A DNA stretch of 51,532 nucleotides. It comes from Bacteroidales bacterium. Its GTDB lineage: Bacteria; Bacteroidota; Bacteroidia; Bacteroidales; JAQXIO01. The position numbers and the translations under genes were made by a program. The stretch is taken from NCBI GenBank assembly GCA_029007825.1, contig JAQXIO010000028.1, positions 1 through 51,532 of the forward strand. The letters are read 5' to 3'. Below the pieces are notes generated by a model, which saw only the letters and a program-made list of their open reading frames with translations, was not told the origin of the DNA and did not search any database. Below are positions 1 through 9,421 of the stretch, one piece after another (positions within the stretch are counted from its first letter, which is position 1; every line of letters begins with the position of its first letter).

Positions 1-2
1 TA

Positions 3-2240
3 AAGCCTTACCTACGCGAAGGAAAAAATGTAATTGCTTGTGAGGTTCTCTTTTACGGAACAGGCGATGGCACACATCCGATGGGTAAACCGGGCTTTTT
101 GTTCAATGCCGATCTGGACGATTTTTCTATTATTTCCGATAATACATGGAAATGCCACTTGGCACGCAGTTGGAAACCGGGACAATATAAGCGCTGGTTT
201 TTAAGAGCGTTGCAGGAAGATTTCGATGCTCGCCTATACCCTTACGGATGGAACGATACTCTTTTTCAAGAAAATAATTCATGGTTAGCGGCACAAAAAA
301 TAAGCGACCGGGCCGATAAGCCTTCTATTTGCACTTCCTATACCGAGTACCAGTGGGATATATCGAGCGATACTACTATTTCTCAGATACGAAAACGAAG
401 CGTTCCGGCTATGCGTGAATACTGCATTCCTGCATACAGGCTCAGGGACAAATACCGAATCGACTGGTTACGTTCTCCCGAAGAGTATTTCGATATGCTT
501 ACTCCCCACTCTTTCCGGCTTTCAGAAAAGCCACTGCTTCTTAAACAAGATTCCAACACCTACACTGTGGAACCTTGCGGGGACAAGGGTGCCGTACTTA
601 CTTTCGAATTTAAAGAACAGGGTGTTGGATGGCCTTATTTTACAATCGATGCTCCGGAAGGTACTATCGTAGAGATGCTCGTACACGAAGGGCATAATCC
701 TGAGAACCGGACTATTATTAATTCTCATTTCAATTCATGGAGCCGCTTTACCTGTAAAGAGGGCGAGAATGTTTTCGAGCCTTTCGATTTCGAAAGTTTC
801 CGTTGGCTGCAGCTTCATATCCGCAATTTCGACAGAGCGGTAAAAATCAAAAATATCGGTATGCGCAGAAGGGTATATCCCTGGAAACAGGTCCCTGTTA
901 TCAGCGTTTCGGACGATACCCTCCAACATATAATCGATGCTTCTATCAATACCCTCAACAACAGTGCGCAGGAGATCATCGTGGACGGCATGGCCCGCGA
1001 GCGGCAGCAATACAGCGGCGACGGGGGACATCAGCTTCACCCTATATTCCAGGTATTCGGAGAGCAACAGCTTCCGTTCCGTTATATCAATACTTTCAGC
1101 CAGGGCTCTTCGATAGAGGGCTATTTTATGGATTGCTGGCCTGCATGGGACAGACTTGCCAGAGTAGCGGAAAGACAAATGGGTTTAACAGGCTGGGGGC
1201 CTATTATCGATCATGGTATCGGATTCAATTTCGATACTTTCTTTTATTACCTGTATACAGGGGATAAAGAAGGGTTGAATGAGGTCTATCCCCGTTTAGT
1301 AAAATTTTTCCATTACCTCGTATCTTTAACCAAAGAGGGGCTTATACCGGGTGAAGATATCGGGCTTTGCTCAGTATATATCGATCATCAGGCTTATAAA
1401 AAACAACGGCACAAAGAGCTTGCTCTGAATCTTTACACTGCTACTATGTGCCGTCATGCTCTGGCTCCTTTATGCCGTCTTTTCAACGACGAGGCTACGG
1501 CTTCGAAGGCCGAACGGTATGCGGATCGACAGATAAAAGTCTGTATAGACCGTTTCTGGAGCAAAGATAAACGTACATTCGTCTGCAATCTTCCCTGGGC
1601 GGATGAAGAGAATGAGCTTCGTTATTGCGACCGTTCCCTGTCTCTCGCTCTCCTGTATCATTTATGCCCGAACGACGATACGGAACGTTCTTTGGATATA
1701 CTGGCCAATATGCCACGGGAACTGGGTACGGGTTATCCGTGCAATTCCGTATGGCATTACTGGGCTTTGGCCGAGAACGGACGTATGGATGTCGTAATAG
1801 GGGAATTAAAAGAGAAATGGGGAAAAATGCTCTCTGTCTGGGAAAATAATACGTTACAGGAGTTTTTCCATTCTACTCACGATAATAATTCACAATGGAG
1901 CCATTGTCCGGTGGCACCTCTTGTTATGCTTTACCAAGGCGTTGCCGGAGCGAAACCATTAGATACAGGGGGCAACCGTTACCGGATATGGCCTCAACCG
2001 GATATTCTGACCTACGTAAAATTTCCGATCCATACCCAAAACGGTATTATCGGATTCGAATCAAAAGAGGCAAAAGGAAAAAGGGTTATCCGGCTCGACG
2101 TACCAAAAGATTGTGAAATCGAGCTCTGGTTAGATAAACGGGAAAAAGTGAAATTTCCCGGCTGCGGATCTTATAACAATTTAAACAAGTATTTATTAAA
2201 AGGCGGGAAAAATTATACTTTCCATCTTCGTTATATGTAA
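3..2240 (+). CDS. GH78 alpha-L-rhamnosidase, 5' end outside window
   Basis: The frame is open from base 3, so the true start lies upstream and 745 residues are visible. An internal ATG at 81 falls inside the N-terminal beta domain and is not the start. GH78 enzymes hydrolyse terminal alpha-L-rhamnose from plant or microbial glycans. Counting from that ATG, the segment VDGMARERQQYSGD places D302, E307 and D314 with the same spacing as the conserved acidic residues of characterised GH78 enzymes (D-x4-E-x6-D). An (alpha/alpha)6 catalytic domain follows, with the TLQEFF region near residue 595 probably carrying the second catalytic Glu, and then a C-terminal beta domain. The gene converges on rlmH with an 11-bp gap and no visible terminator. 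A GH106 enzyme lies 2 kb downstream. The family call is firm; substrate and signal peptide cannot be seen. Confidence 0.88.
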   Translation, partial: KPYLREGKNVIACEVLFYGTGDGTHPMGKPGFLFNADLDDFSIISDNTWKCHLARSWKPGQYKRWFLRALQEDFDARLYPYGWNDTLFQENNSWLAAQKISDRADKPSICTSYTEYQWDISSDTTISQIRKRSVPAMREYCIPAYRLRDKYRIDWLRSPEEYFDMLTPHSFRLSEKPLLLKQDSNTYTVEPCGDKGAVLTFEFKEQGVGWPYFTIDAPEGTIVEMLVHEGHNPENRTIINSHFNSWSRFTCKEGENVFEPFDFESFRWLQLHIRNFDRAVKIKNIGMRRRVYPWKQVPVISVSDDTLQHIIDASINTLNNSAQEIIVDGMARERQQYSGDGGHQLHPIFQVFGEQQLPFRYINTFSQGSSIEGYFMDCWPAWDRLARVAERQMGLTGWGPIIDHGIGFNFDTFFYYLYTGDKEGLNEVYPRLVKFFHYLVSLTKEGLIPGEDIGLCSVYIDHQAYKKQRHKELALNLYTATMCRHALAPLCRLFNDEATASKAERYADRQIKVCIDRFWSKDKRTFVCNLPWADEENELRYCDRSLSLALLYHLCPNDDTERSLDILANMPRELGTGYPCNSVWHYWALAENGRMDVVIGELKEKWGKMLSVWENNTLQEFFHSTHDNNSQWSHCPVAPLVMLYQGVAGAKPLDTGGNRYRIWPQPDILTYVKFPIHTQNGIIGFESKEAKGKRVIRLDVPKDCEIELWLDKREKVKFPGCGSYNNLNKYLLKGGKNYTFHLRYM

Positions 2241-2251
2241 CGGTATTACGA

Positions 2252-2725
2252 TTATTCGTGATGGTAGGGTTCGTTGTTCAGGATCGTCATTGCGCGATAG
2301 AGTTGCTCTATAAATATCATCCGGATCATCTGATGGGAGAAGGTCATTTTGGAGAGGGCTATTTTTTCGGAAGCAAGGGCATAAACGGCAGAAGAGAAAC
2401 CATAGGGGCCGCCTATGACAAAGACCAAGCGCCGGGGAACGGTATGCATTTTCTTTTCTATGTATTCCGCAAATTTCAAAGAGGTAAATTCTTTTCCTTT
2501 TTCATCCAGTAAAACGACGTAATCGCCGCTTTGTATTATTTTGCTTATCTGCTCTCCTTCCTTTTCCTTTTGTTGTTCTTCCGTCAGATTTTTCGTATTC
2601 TTAATATCGGGTATTACTTCCATTTCGTAAGGAATGTAATGGAGCAGCCGTTTTTCATATACAGCAACCGCATCCCGAATGTATTCCGCGTCTGTTTTTC
2701 CTACTACGACCAATACTATTTTCAT
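2252..2725 (-). CDS. rlmH: 23S rRNA pseudouridine-1915 N3-methyltransferase RlmH
   Basis: RlmH is a small SPOUT-class methyltransferase that uses SAM to methylate pseudouridine 1915 in helix 69 of 23S rRNA, acting on the assembled ribosome. The 157-residue protein has the typical length, starts MKIVLVVVGKT, carries the GGPYG SAM-loop motif, and ends with the conserved PYHxE tail (PYHHE). I chose the ATG at 2725 over an in-frame ATG five codons upstream because family members begin directly with the first beta strand. It lies 20 bases downstream of an outer-membrane-protein gene on the same strand and probably shares its promoter at about 3.38 kb. Confidence 0.95.
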   Translation of the reverse strand: MKIVLVVVGKTDAEYIRDAVAVYEKRLLHYIPYEMEVIPDIKNTKNLTEEQQKEKEGEQISKIIQSGDYVVLLDEKGKEFTSLKFAEYIEKKMHTVPRRLVFVIGGPYGFSSAVYALASEKIALSKMTFSHQMIRMIFIEQLYRAMTILNNEPYHHE

Positions 2726-2745
2726 AAAAGATTGTTTCAAGGGTA

Positions 2746-3342
2746 TTACAAAATATGCGCCGCATTAAACGATACGAAGAGGGATAGTTCCAAATCTCCC
2801 ATATACTGCCGTGTCGTTGTTATCCGACTTACCATGCAGGTAAAAGAACAGCCTAATCCCATTTCTCTGGTAATCCGCCGTTCATAGCCAACGTCGGCGC
2901 CAAAGGCGACCGTACGCCGCCCGAATATCTGCGATTTATCGAACATGATGCAGCCGACGGTCAGCCCAGTGTACCATATATTTTTCATATTGTCATAAAC
3001 ACGGAATGTGAGCGAGGGCGCTACATAATACGAATTCAATCCGGTTCCCAAGATATCGTCTGCCCCAGGATTTTTACGGATAAAGCTGTTTACATGCTTA
3101 TTATATGCAAAACGGAAACCGAGCCCCATATAGTCATCAAAGTAATAAGCCGCATCGAAGCCCAGATGGGCACCGTTCGTCATATCGTAACAATAAGGGT
3201 CTACACCTGCTCCCGACTCTCCTACTCCCAACAATACCGTATAACCTCCCCTCACCTCTATACGCCATGGCAATTCATCCTGTGAATAGAGCGCTCCGCA
3301 AGAGTAGAATATTACGAGTATGGTTCCTATAATTTTTTTCAT
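2746..3342 (-). CDS. Predicted outer membrane beta-barrel protein
   Basis: This 198-residue protein starts with a Sec signal peptide (MKKIIGTILVIFYSCGALYS, cleavage near residue 20). The rest alternates aromatic and hydrophobic residues in strand-length segments (for example FDAAYYFDDYMGLGFRFAY and FGADVGYERRI) and ends in a short hydrophobic strand. That is the look of a small 8-stranded outer-membrane barrel of the kind often annotated as a porin-family or hypothetical membrane protein in Bacteroidales. No ligand or enzyme motif is visible. It is the first gene of a likely two-gene transcript with rlmH, driven by a good Bacteroidota promoter 27 bases upstream of its ATG. The function is unknown; the barrel fold is an inference from sequence pattern. 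Confidence 0.75.
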   Translation of the reverse strand: MKKIIGTILVIFYSCGALYSQDELPWRIEVRGGYTVLLGVGESGAGVDPYCYDMTNGAHLGFDAAYYFDDYMGLGFRFAYNKHVNSFIRKNPGADDILGTGLNSYYVAPSLTFRVYDNMKNIWYTGLTVGCIMFDKSQIFGRRTVAFGADVGYERRITREMGLGCSFTCMVSRITTTRQYMGDLELSLFVSFNAAHIL

Positions 3343-3368
3343 GCTGTTTTTCCTGTTCCGATTTTCAA

Positions 3369-3398
3369 CAAAGATAGTCCGTACTTTACCTATTACAA
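3369..3398 (-). promoter_or_regulatory. Promoter of the beta-barrel protein-rlmH unit
   Basis: On the minus strand a TTG (3398-3396) is followed after 19 bases by TATCTTTG (3376-3369). This matches the Bacteroidota consensus TTG-N19-21-TAnnTTTG, and lies 27 bases before the ATG at 3342. Confidence 0.7.
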
Positions 3399-3520
3399 TT
3401 ATTTATTAACACATAGAATAAATAGATTAACAAAATATAATAAAAAGCAAAATTAAGTCCTTCGTTTTCTATCTTTTCTCCTTTATTTTTATAATAAAAC
3501 ATAAAGAGCAGCCGTTTTAT

Positions 3521-4183
3521 ATGTCACCGAGACACACCAACATAAAGCCGTTACGAATGAAGTCATCCGAATTGTCTATCTTTAAAAGATTAAAAGAGTT
3601 CTGTATTCCGCAACGAAAATTCTCCGAATATGAAGAACGTATCGTTTCATCGGCAGAGAGGCTTCTGAGGCTTTATCCCTTATGTACCTTGCAGGATATT
3701 TACAAAAGTTTTTTCCAAGACCGGTTCGGACCAGGACACTTAATAACGGACGAGGGTTCCGTTTCAGACTTTTTAGACAGGGAACTGGACAATATCCGGG
3801 TTTCCCAAATGCCGGATCTGGAATATACGGGATGGGAACATAATTTTATCCGTGTCCATTTACGATTGGTTAAAAATAACATTATTCCCCGTAACGAACT
3901 GCTCCGTGCCTTTATAGAAAGCGCTAACAGCGCCCAATTACCATCAATAGACGAATGGAAAAAAGAGTGGAAAGAGACCGAGAAAATTATAAGAAACCGC
4001 TATCCCGATTTATTTCTTTCCGATAAAAGCGGCAAAGATATTACTGCGCTTCTGGACAGCGGTCAATTCGCTATGCACCATTCTGCTGTTTTCGACTCTT
4101 CGTATTGTCCGCATTACAGAATTATCGCGACTTCCGTTTTTAACAACCAATTAAAACAATATCTGACGTTACCGAGCTGGTAA
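3521..4183 (+). CDS. Conserved hypothetical protein (220 aa)
   Basis: I do not assign a function. The protein is soluble-looking, with no signal peptide or membrane segment. A helical N-terminal half carries the segment LYPLCTLQDIYKSFFQDRFGPGHLI, which I recall as a recurring motif in uncharacterised Bacteroidales proteins; the C-terminal half ends with SSYCPHYRII and a short basic tail. Two ATGs (3521 and 3557) are possible starts, and the second would drop 12 basic residues. It stands alone between a divergent beta-barrel gene and the GH106 gene, 47 bases upstream of the latter, so it may be cotranscribed with GH106. Several conserved-looking His, Cys and Asp residues (HLI, MHHS, YCPHY) could form a metal or catalytic site, but this is speculative. 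Confidence 0.7.
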   Translation: MSPRHTNIKPLRMKSSELSIFKRLKEFCIPQRKFSEYEERIVSSAERLLRLYPLCTLQDIYKSFFQDRFGPGHLITDEGSVSDFLDRELDNIRVSQMPDLEYTGWEHNFIRVHLRLVKNNIIPRNELLRAFIESANSAQLPSIDEWKKEWKETEKIIRNRYPDLFLSDKSGKDITALLDSGQFAMHHSAVFDSSYCPHYRIIATSVFNNQLKQYLTLPSW

Positions 4184-4230
4184 ACCATAGCACTCTAACA
4201 TTTAAACAACCAATATTATAATCTTAACTT

Positions 4231-7197
4231 ATGAACATAAGATTTCTATCCATCTGTTTTTCCGGTCTTCTGTTTATTTCGGGATGCCAATCACCGAAAA
4301 CGACCAACCCTGTTCCTGATAAAGCCGAATTGCAAAAAGGATTCGCAACACCACCTGCGGAAGCCCGTCCGAAGGCTTTATGGGCGTGGGTAAACGGAAA
4401 TTTCGAGATAGAAGAGATCACGCGTGAGATGGAAGAAGCCAAACGCCAAGGAATGGGCGGTTTCGACATCTGGGATATCAATCCGGTCGTGGACGAAGCC
4501 CAGGCCGTTCCGAAGGGCGAGCCTTTCATGTCGAACGCTTACACCAAAGCCATTGTTCATGCCATAAAAGAGGCTACGCGCTTAGACCTCGAACTCGGGC
4601 TTACGATTGCCAGCGGGTGGAATGCGGGTGGAGCATGGACCAAACCGGAATATGCAACGATGGCCTTATATCATTCTTCTCTTCCTGTGGAAGGAGGTAA
4701 AAATATCCTCGTGGATCTGCCTTTCCCCGAAACACCGCAGGGCGATTATTATTTCATCGAACATGACGCTTCGGGAAAGCCCACTTTTTATAAAGAGGCC
4801 GGCGTATTCGCCATTCCTGCAACACAAGATTCCGTTATTCCAATCAAACAGGTTATCGATCTGAGCGAGAAAACGGATGGCAACGGTAAACTTGAATGGG
4901 ACGCTCCCGCAGGAGAGTGGGTTATTTACCGATTGATCTGTGCCAATACGGGACAGCCGATGTATGCTTCGTCGGAAGTATCGAAAGGCCCGATGATCGA
5001 TCATTTCAATCCGGAGGCTACAACGGTGCATTTACAATATTTTATCGACAAACTGCTAAAAGAGATCGGTAGTTTCGATGGTACCAATTTCCGCTATTTC
5101 TATACGGACAGCTACGAGGTGAAAGGGAAGCTCTGGACTCCTAAAATGAAAGAAGAGTTCAAACGCAGAAAAGGGTACGATATTTCTCCTTATCTTCCTA
5201 TTCTATATGGTTTCGAAGTAGAGAACAAAAATATCAGCGACCGCTTTAAGTATGATTATGCTCAGGTTCTTTCCGATATGATTATAGATGCGCATTATGC
5301 CAATGCGGAACGTATAGCGGAAGAGAACGGTATTCAATTCTGTGCAGAGGCTGCCGGTCCGGGTGCTCCTGTTTTTCCGGGACACAATTGTCCTTTCGAG
5401 TCTTTGCGATCGACGGGGGTTTTGGGGATTCCGCGCGGAGAGTTCTGGCATGGTGCAGGCGAACACGATCCTGTGCAGGTTATAAAGGGGGTTGCCAGCG
5501 CATCGCATATCTATAATAAAAAATACGTAGAGGCCGAGGCTTTCACCAGCACAAAAATCTGGCAGGAGAGTTTTAACGACCTAAAACCGACCGCTGACCG
5601 CGCTTTTTGCGAAGGTCTAAACCGAATTGTTTTCCATACGTTTCCGCATACACCCAAGTCAGCAGGGAAACCGGGCTACATTTACAGTTTCGGAACCCAA
5701 ATCAGCGAAGAGCTGCCTTGGTGGGACCTTTCACGTGCATTTATGGAGTATTTAGGCCGATGCAGTTATTTACTGCAACAGGGAAATTTCCACGCCGATC
5801 TTCTGACTTATTACGGCGACCAGGCTCCCAATTTCATGTATCCCAAACACATCCGGGAAGAGCTTGGGTTCGGCTATGATTATGAGGGCGTCAATTCCGA
5901 TATTATACTGAATAAGCTCAGTGTAAAGAACGGTATGCTGGTACTTCCCCACGGACAGGAGTTCGCCGTACTGGAGTTGCCGAATCAGGAATCTATGAAC
6001 CTGGATGTTCTCAAAAAGATCGAACAGCTCGTGCATGACGGCGCCACCGTTATCGGGCCGAAACCTTTATACAGCACCGGTTTAAAAGATTACGAAAAGA
6101 ACGACCGGGAGGTGCAAAAGATCGCCGACCGCTTATGGGATAACGGAAAAATCATATCAAACCGCCCTGCGCGCGAGGTATTGATGGAGAAAGGTATCGT
6201 TCCTTCCTTCGATTTTAAAGGCGATTTCTCCATAGACAGCATTGATTTTATTCAACGACGCATCGGAAATACCGATTTGTATTTCGTTACCAACAAAAGT
6301 GATTCTCCGATCAGCATGGAGGGTTTATTCCGCGTACACAACAAATCGGCAGAGTTGTGGAATCCCGAAACGGGTATGACAGAACGTGCCGTTGCAATGC
6401 CTAACGACGACAAAACCACTTCGGTATGGCTAAATCTCGGGGCGAAAGAGACTGTCTTTGTCCTCTTCTTCGACGAAAACGACGGACAGGGTATCCAAGA
6501 AATCGCAAAAAACAATCAGCGTATATTCCCCAACGGGAATGTCTTAACATCTTATGCTCCTTTAAAAGTAAGGAATAACGATATTCTTTTCTACGAACCG
6601 GGGAATTACAAATTCAAGGCAGGTGAAAAAGATTTTACCGCCACTGTAAACGAAAATCCTGCCGTTTTTCCTATCAACAATATATGGGACGTCAGTTTCG
6701 AGAAAGGTCTCGGCGCTCCTGAGTCTCCCGTACAATGGGATAAATTAACAGACTGGACAAAGTCCGAAGATTTTAATATCCGTTATTTTTCAGGCATAGC
6801 TACCTATACGACAAATTTTCAATTACCGGAAGATATCGATTTACGAAAGCAAAAGGTGTTCTTATCTTTAGGCGATGTAAAAAACGTTGCCCGCGTACAC
6901 CTTAACGGGAAAGAGCTTCAAACGGACTGGACTTTTCCTTTCGTCATAGAGTTACCTGGAGAACTGATAAACGGGGATAATCAGCTTATCATAGAGGTTG
7001 CCAACCTGATGCCTAACCGGATGATCGGCGACTTCAAAATTCCCGAAAAAGAGCGCATTACTCATTCCAATATCCGGCGTATGCCTAACGGCTGGTCAAT
7101 TCCATTAGAAGAGTTACCATCGAAGGAGTATGAACTTTTGCCTTCGGGATTAATCGGTCCGGTAGAATTGATTTCAGTTCCTTTTATAACTTATTAA
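4231..7197 (+). CDS. GH106 alpha-L-rhamnosidase, lipoprotein
   Basis: This 988-residue protein has a lipoprotein signal peptide with a lipobox ending at Cys19 (FISGC), so it should be anchored to a membrane by lipid. The mature N-terminus has the family opening (FATPPAEARPKALWAWVNG, then ITREMEEAKRQGMGGFDIWD), which starts a TIM-barrel-like catalytic domain. The family region around YTDSYE and the later EAEAFTS carry conserved acidic residues likely to be catalytic. A galactose-binding-like beta-sandwich of the GH2 sugar-binding type spans roughly residues 840-945 (TYTTNFQLP to VANLMPNRM). GH106 enzymes release alpha-L-rhamnose from complex glycans such as rhamnogalacturonan side chains. With the GH78 gene upstream this suggests rhamnose-containing substrates. 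No SusC/SusD pair or regulator is nearby. Confidence 0.87.
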   Translation: MNIRFLSICFSGLLFISGCQSPKTTNPVPDKAELQKGFATPPAEARPKALWAWVNGNFEIEEITREMEEAKRQGMGGFDIWDINPVVDEAQAVPKGEPFMSNAYTKAIVHAIKEATRLDLELGLTIASGWNAGGAWTKPEYATMALYHSSLPVEGGKNILVDLPFPETPQGDYYFIEHDASGKPTFYKEAGVFAIPATQDSVIPIKQVIDLSEKTDGNGKLEWDAPAGEWVIYRLICANTGQPMYASSEVSKGPMIDHFNPEATTVHLQYFIDKLLKEIGSFDGTNFRYFYTDSYEVKGKLWTPKMKEEFKRRKGYDISPYLPILYGFEVENKNISDRFKYDYAQVLSDMIIDAHYANAERIAEENGIQFCAEAAGPGAPVFPGHNCPFESLRSTGVLGIPRGEFWHGAGEHDPVQVIKGVASASHIYNKKYVEAEAFTSTKIWQESFNDLKPTADRAFCEGLNRIVFHTFPHTPKSAGKPGYIYSFGTQISEELPWWDLSRAFMEYLGRCSYLLQQGNFHADLLTYYGDQAPNFMYPKHIREELGFGYDYEGVNSDIILNKLSVKNGMLVLPHGQEFAVLELPNQESMNLDVLKKIEQLVHDGATVIGPKPLYSTGLKDYEKNDREVQKIADRLWDNGKIISNRPAREVLMEKGIVPSFDFKGDFSIDSIDFIQRRIGNTDLYFVTNKSDSPISMEGLFRVHNKSAELWNPETGMTERAVAMPNDDKTTSVWLNLGAKETVFVLFFDENDGQGIQEIAKNNQRIFPNGNVLTSYAPLKVRNNDILFYEPGNYKFKAGEKDFTATVNENPAVFPINNIWDVSFEKGLGAPESPVQWDKLTDWTKSEDFNIRYFSGIATYTTNFQLPEDIDLRKQKVFLSLGDVKNVARVHLNGKELQTDWTFPFVIELPGELINGDNQLIIEVANLMPNRMIGDFKIPEKERITHSNIRRMPNGWSIPLEELPSKEYELLPSGLIGPVELISVPFITY

Positions 7198-7210
7198 ACA
7201 GTAAAGAACT

Positions 7211-7803
7211 ATGAAAAAGTTGTTATTTATTGTCTTTCTTTTGATTACGACACTAAGCGGATATGCCAAAGTGAAAATCAGCGGAGGACCTAAGGTCGGC
7301 CTAAACATTGCAACTCTCACAAAAAGCACCGACAACAAAGCCTATATAGGAGCCGTTGCCGGAGGGTTTCTGAATCTTCGTTTTTCACCTTTGTTCGCAT
7401 TACAACCGGAAATATTATTTTCCATGCAAGGGAACAAAGAGAAAATATGGGAAACCGACGATTGGGGAAATTTCGTCAATAGTAACTTCACAATTTCACA
7501 GAAATTGTATTATCTCCAAATTCCGGTTATGGCTAAGTTTTATACGATTAAAGATTTTTATCTCGAAGCCGGTCCGCAATTCGGAATTTTACTAAATGCA
7601 AATATGGCAGTGGAAATATAAACGATATTATGCGCAAAGGGGATATCAGTCTCGGGTTCGGTATCGGTTATGACTGGACTTTCGGATTAACTGCAAATTT
7701 CCGTTATAATATAGGTCTTTTAAAAACGACTAAGTTTTTCTGGGAAGACAGTTATAAACACCATAATAGTGTAGCCCAGTTCTCATTAGGATGGCAATTC
7801 TAA
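7211..7803 (+). pseudogene. PorT-like outer membrane beta-barrel protein, frameshifted
   Basis: The first 136 codons (7211-7621) encode a signal peptide (MKKLLFIVFLLITTLSGYA) and the first strands of a PorT-family barrel, with ISGGPKVGLNIATL, LQPEILFSMQG and YLEAGPQFGILLNAN as recognisable segments. They end at a TAA at 7619-7621. Barrel-like coding resumes at once in the next frame (from about 7609: SGNINDIMRKGDISLGFGIGYDW) and runs to a TAA at 7801-7803, ending in SVAQFSLGWQF, a typical terminal strand with C-terminal Phe. Joined, the two parts give about 197 residues, the normal size for this family. One missing base (or two extra) between about 7595 and 7618 explains the break. It could be a real pseudogene or a sequencing error. 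It lies 13 bases after GH106 and ahead of a strong terminator. Confidence 0.75.
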
Positions 7804-7843
7804 GCATAGAATAACAAAGAAAAGTCAAAAGCTTATATATTAT

Positions 7844-7884
7844 AAAAACGGATAGGCATCGGTTATAGAGCCTATCCGTTTTTA
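7844..7884. terminator. Bidirectional intrinsic terminator
   Basis: A perfect 14-bp stem (7844-7857 with 7870-7883, core ACGGATAGGC) with a 12-base loop has an A tract on the left and a T tract on the right. It can end both the PorT-like gene and the converging antiporter gene. Confidence 0.85.
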
Positions 7885-7960
7885 TTTCCAAGAGGGAACA
7901 GCCGCAACTTTACCGTAAAAAGCAAAACTGTCACCCCTGTTAAAGTCAGAAAAAACAGCC

Positions 7961-9421
7961 CTATTTATCCGGTTGTTCTTTATTTCTTCTTTTTTCCATT
8001 ACCGTGCTAATGATTAACGGAATACTTATAAATACCACTGTTCCGGTAATTACCGTGCCCGTATAAAATGCCGGACTACCGACGGGCAACTGGGAAGGCG
8101 GGAAAAATGTGACAATAAAAGAGAAGGCTACGGCAAGGAATCCTATTCCGGCAATCAACCACATGCCTATTTTACCGCCAGGTACTTTAAAACTGCGATC
8201 AAGACCAGGTTGTGTATATTTAAGCCTTATTCCAGATGCATACATCATCATATACATAACCAGATACAGACCAATTGTCAAGGCTGTCAACAAGAAAAAG
8301 GCAACACTGACATCGTCCATAATCATATAAAGAGAAGATAGGATCGTCACTATTCCACCCTGAATAAAGAGGATATGCGTTTGCACGCCGTTTTTATTCG
8401 TTTTTTTCAAAAAATCCGGCAAGACTCCATCTTTAGCCGTCCAGAGTAATCCCCGGCTAGGCCCGGAAATCCAAGACATCACTCCCGCCAAAGCTCCAAA
8501 AGCAGCCAACAGACCCATGACATTGGTCATCCAGCTTACATGATAATGGTCGAATATTTGCTGAAAAGTGACGAATAAGCCCGATTGCAAATTAATCTGG
8601 TCATAAGGCGTAACGACTGCCATTGCCAGCGAACCGAAGGTAAACAGAGTAAATGATATCAAAGCAGCCAACAACATGGCTGCCGGAAATTGTCTCTGCG
8701 GATTTTTCATTTCCTGCACGTGTACGGCATGCACCTCTACCCCGGCAAACAACAGAAGTATCCCTGCCAAAAAGGCTATATCACTCATACCCGTCATATG
8801 GGGAAAAAAGCGTGGGTGGACGTGTCCGGCCTGTATCTTCGCTACCTGCGTCACACTATCCGGAATGTGTTCAAACGCTATCGGATTGTTCCCGATGATC
8901 CACACAACGGCCATAACGATAATCACGATTCCGGGCAATACGGTTCCTATCAGAAAGCCCTGGCTGGTAATCCTGGATACCCACGAGGTACCCCAAAAAG
9001 TCAACCAGGTTGCCAACCAATACATACCAATAGAGAATAATCCCACAAACATACCATTCTGTGCCAAATCCGGCCTGCCGAACATATAAGCGATGGAAGC
9101 AGCGGCAAATCCCAAAACAGTCGGATACCATACTACATTCTGAATCCACTGGAGAAAGATAGCGGTAAATCCCATTTTACGATTGAAGGCTTCTTTTACC
9201 CAAGTATATACGCCACCGCCTTTATTGGAAAAGGCACTCCCCAATTCAGCCGCAACAAAAGCTGCCGGTATCAGAAAGAGGAAAGTAGCGAAAAAGATAT
9301 AAAAAAACATGGTCAGTTCTTCCTGTGCCATCATCGGCAATCCACGGAGACTGATAACAGCGGCAGCCGTCATCAACGCCAGCTGCCAAGTCGAGATATT
9401 CTTCACAATATTCTTCATCAT
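7961..9421 (-). CDS. APC-family amino acid antiporter, GadC-like
   Basis: This 486-residue integral membrane protein has about 12 predicted hydrophobic segments and belongs to the amino acid-polyamine-organocation superfamily. Its closest resemblance is to glutamate:GABA antiporters of acid resistance. Supporting segments are the opening STWQLALMTAAAVISLRGLPMMAQEEL (first helix with its broken centre), the cytoplasmic ENKGG-like loop (FSNKGGGVYTWVKEAF) and GVEVHAVHVQEMKNPQRQFP in the middle. It ends soon after the last helix (VMEKRRNKEQPDK), so the C-terminal plug that closes E. coli GadC at high pH appears to be missing. No glutamate decarboxylase or glutaminase gene is adjacent, so the substrate pair (Glu/GABA, Gln/Glu or another) is open. 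Confidence 0.82.
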   Translation of the reverse strand: MMKNIVKNISTWQLALMTAAAVISLRGLPMMAQEELTMFFYIFFATFLFLIPAAFVAAELGSAFSNKGGGVYTWVKEAFNRKMGFTAIFLQWIQNVVWYPTVLGFAAASIAYMFGRPDLAQNGMFVGLFSIGMYWLATWLTFWGTSWVSRITSQGFLIGTVLPGIVIIVMAVVWIIGNNPIAFEHIPDSVTQVAKIQAGHVHPRFFPHMTGMSDIAFLAGILLLFAGVEVHAVHVQEMKNPQRQFPAAMLLAALISFTLFTFGSLAMAVVTPYDQINLQSGLFVTFQQIFDHYHVSWMTNVMGLLAAFGALAGVMSWISGPSRGLLWTAKDGVLPDFLKKTNKNGVQTHILFIQGGIVTILSSLYMIMDDVSVAFFLLTALTIGLYLVMYMMMYASGIRLKYTQPGLDRSFKVPGGKIGMWLIAGIGFLAVAFSFIVTFFPPSQLPVGSPAFYTGTVITGTVVFISIPLIISTVMEKRRNKEQPDK

